Shown here: one piece after another, positions 63,841 to 64,000 of the stretch
How positions within the stretch are numbered: position 1 is the stretch's first letter
How the letters are laid out: every line of letters begins with the position of its first letter
Assembly: GCA_947460245.1 (NCBI GenBank)
Contig: CANHGL010000003.1
Span: 1-64,000 of the forward strand
Source: Sphingobacteriales bacterium
GTDB lineage: Bacteria > Bacteroidota > Bacteroidia > Chitinophagales > JADIYW01
Direction of reading: 5' to 3'
Length of the DNA: 64,000 bases
The notes under the pieces: generated by a model
The model's input: the letters and a program-made list of their open reading frames with translations, nothing else
Databases searched by the model: none
What the model was told of the DNA's origin: nothing
Program-made: the position numbers and the translations under genes

Positions 63841-64000
63841 GTGAAGAGTTCAGCTATAAATATTAATAAGCCAACATTTGGTAAGGCACTTTCACTGAAG
63901 TTGAAGGATGTAATGGAATTGACAAAATTCAGATTATCCTTCTTAGTGGTTTTCTCTGCTGTGATGGCTTATCTTTTGGCTATACAAACTTCCTCTGTTG
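63841..64000 (+). CDS. ctaB: protoheme IX farnesyltransferase (5' part, cut by window end)
   Basis: The first 53 codons of heme O synthase, which attaches a farnesyl group to heme b on the way to the heme a of the oxidase. The part seen, LKLKDVMELTKFRLSFLVVFSAVMAYLLA, matches the first span of the family but carries Phe where most members have Pro (TKPR). (Only the start of this motif is conserved.) The start is GTG at 63841: the only ATG nearby (63830) is out of frame and soon stops. It belongs to the operon, 14 bp after ctaD. Confidence 0.85.
   Translation, partial: MKSSAININKPTFGKALSLKLKDVMELTKFRLSFLVVFSAVMAYLLAIQTSSV

Overview
The window is AT-rich, densely coding DNA from a member of the Bacteroidota. 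The supporting evidence is alternative complex III followed by an aa3-type oxidase, a PorT-like protein beside UbiE, DUF4476 and DUF4783 proteins, a Bacteroidota-type GlmU-like nucleotidyltransferase, type B ribosomal protein L31, weak or absent Shine-Dalgarno sequences, and several matches to the Bacteroidota -7 promoter consensus TAnnTTTG. The order or family cannot be fixed from the sequence alone; Chitinophagales-like is my guess. I see no rRNA, tRNA, CRISPR array, insertion sequence or phage gene, and no non-coding stretch longer than 300 bases. The longest gaps are 52238-52529 and 14361-14644, both described below.

Layout. 1-5585: surface-glycan genes (a partial gene, GT11 fucosyltransferase, YfhO-like membrane protein, GT2 glycosyltransferase, convergent FemAB/GNAT-like gene). 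5594-14360: prolyl oligopeptidase, acetyl-CoA synthetase, an S4 RNA-binding protein, a DUF4476 protein and DNA polymerase III alpha. 14645-18220: a GbsR/MarR-type regulator with a palindrome just upstream, then a minus-strand operon DUF4783 - nadC - lipid kinase - SUI1/eIF1-like - YkgJ-like. 18304-25539: gpmI, an unknown lipoprotein, hisS, a membrane-peroxiredoxin fusion, and a vWA/MoxR-like AAA pair. 25532-29237: chalcone-isomerase-like protein, thymidine kinase, a protein with a 78-bp tandem repeat, and Kdo transferase. 29361-36944: a polysaccharide export operon (nucleotide-sugar dehydrogenase, rfbB, six-SLBB export protein, Wzz-like protein, rfbC, cysQ). 36916-52237: housekeeping genes (folD, udk, ubiE, engB, rpmE, tpiA, prmA, rsmG) mixed with a PorT-like protein, a GlmU-like protein, a 1716-residue secreted protein of unknown function, a spermidine-synthase-like methyltransferase and a PAP2 phosphatase. 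52530-64000: the respiratory operon actABCDEF - coxB - ctaD - ctaB (cut by the window end).

How the parts connect. UbiE would make the menaquinone that ACIII oxidises. ACIII passes electrons through c-type hemes to the aa3 oxidase, whose heme needs CtaB. The EPS operon and the genes at the window start, together with WaaA, serve the cell surface. The best candidates for undescribed biology are the vWA/AAA pair with an Asn-Glu Walker B, the giant secreted protein at 44992-50142, the tandem-repeat protein at 26718-28004, and the membrane-peroxiredoxin fusion at 21802-22773. None is proven novel from sequence alone.
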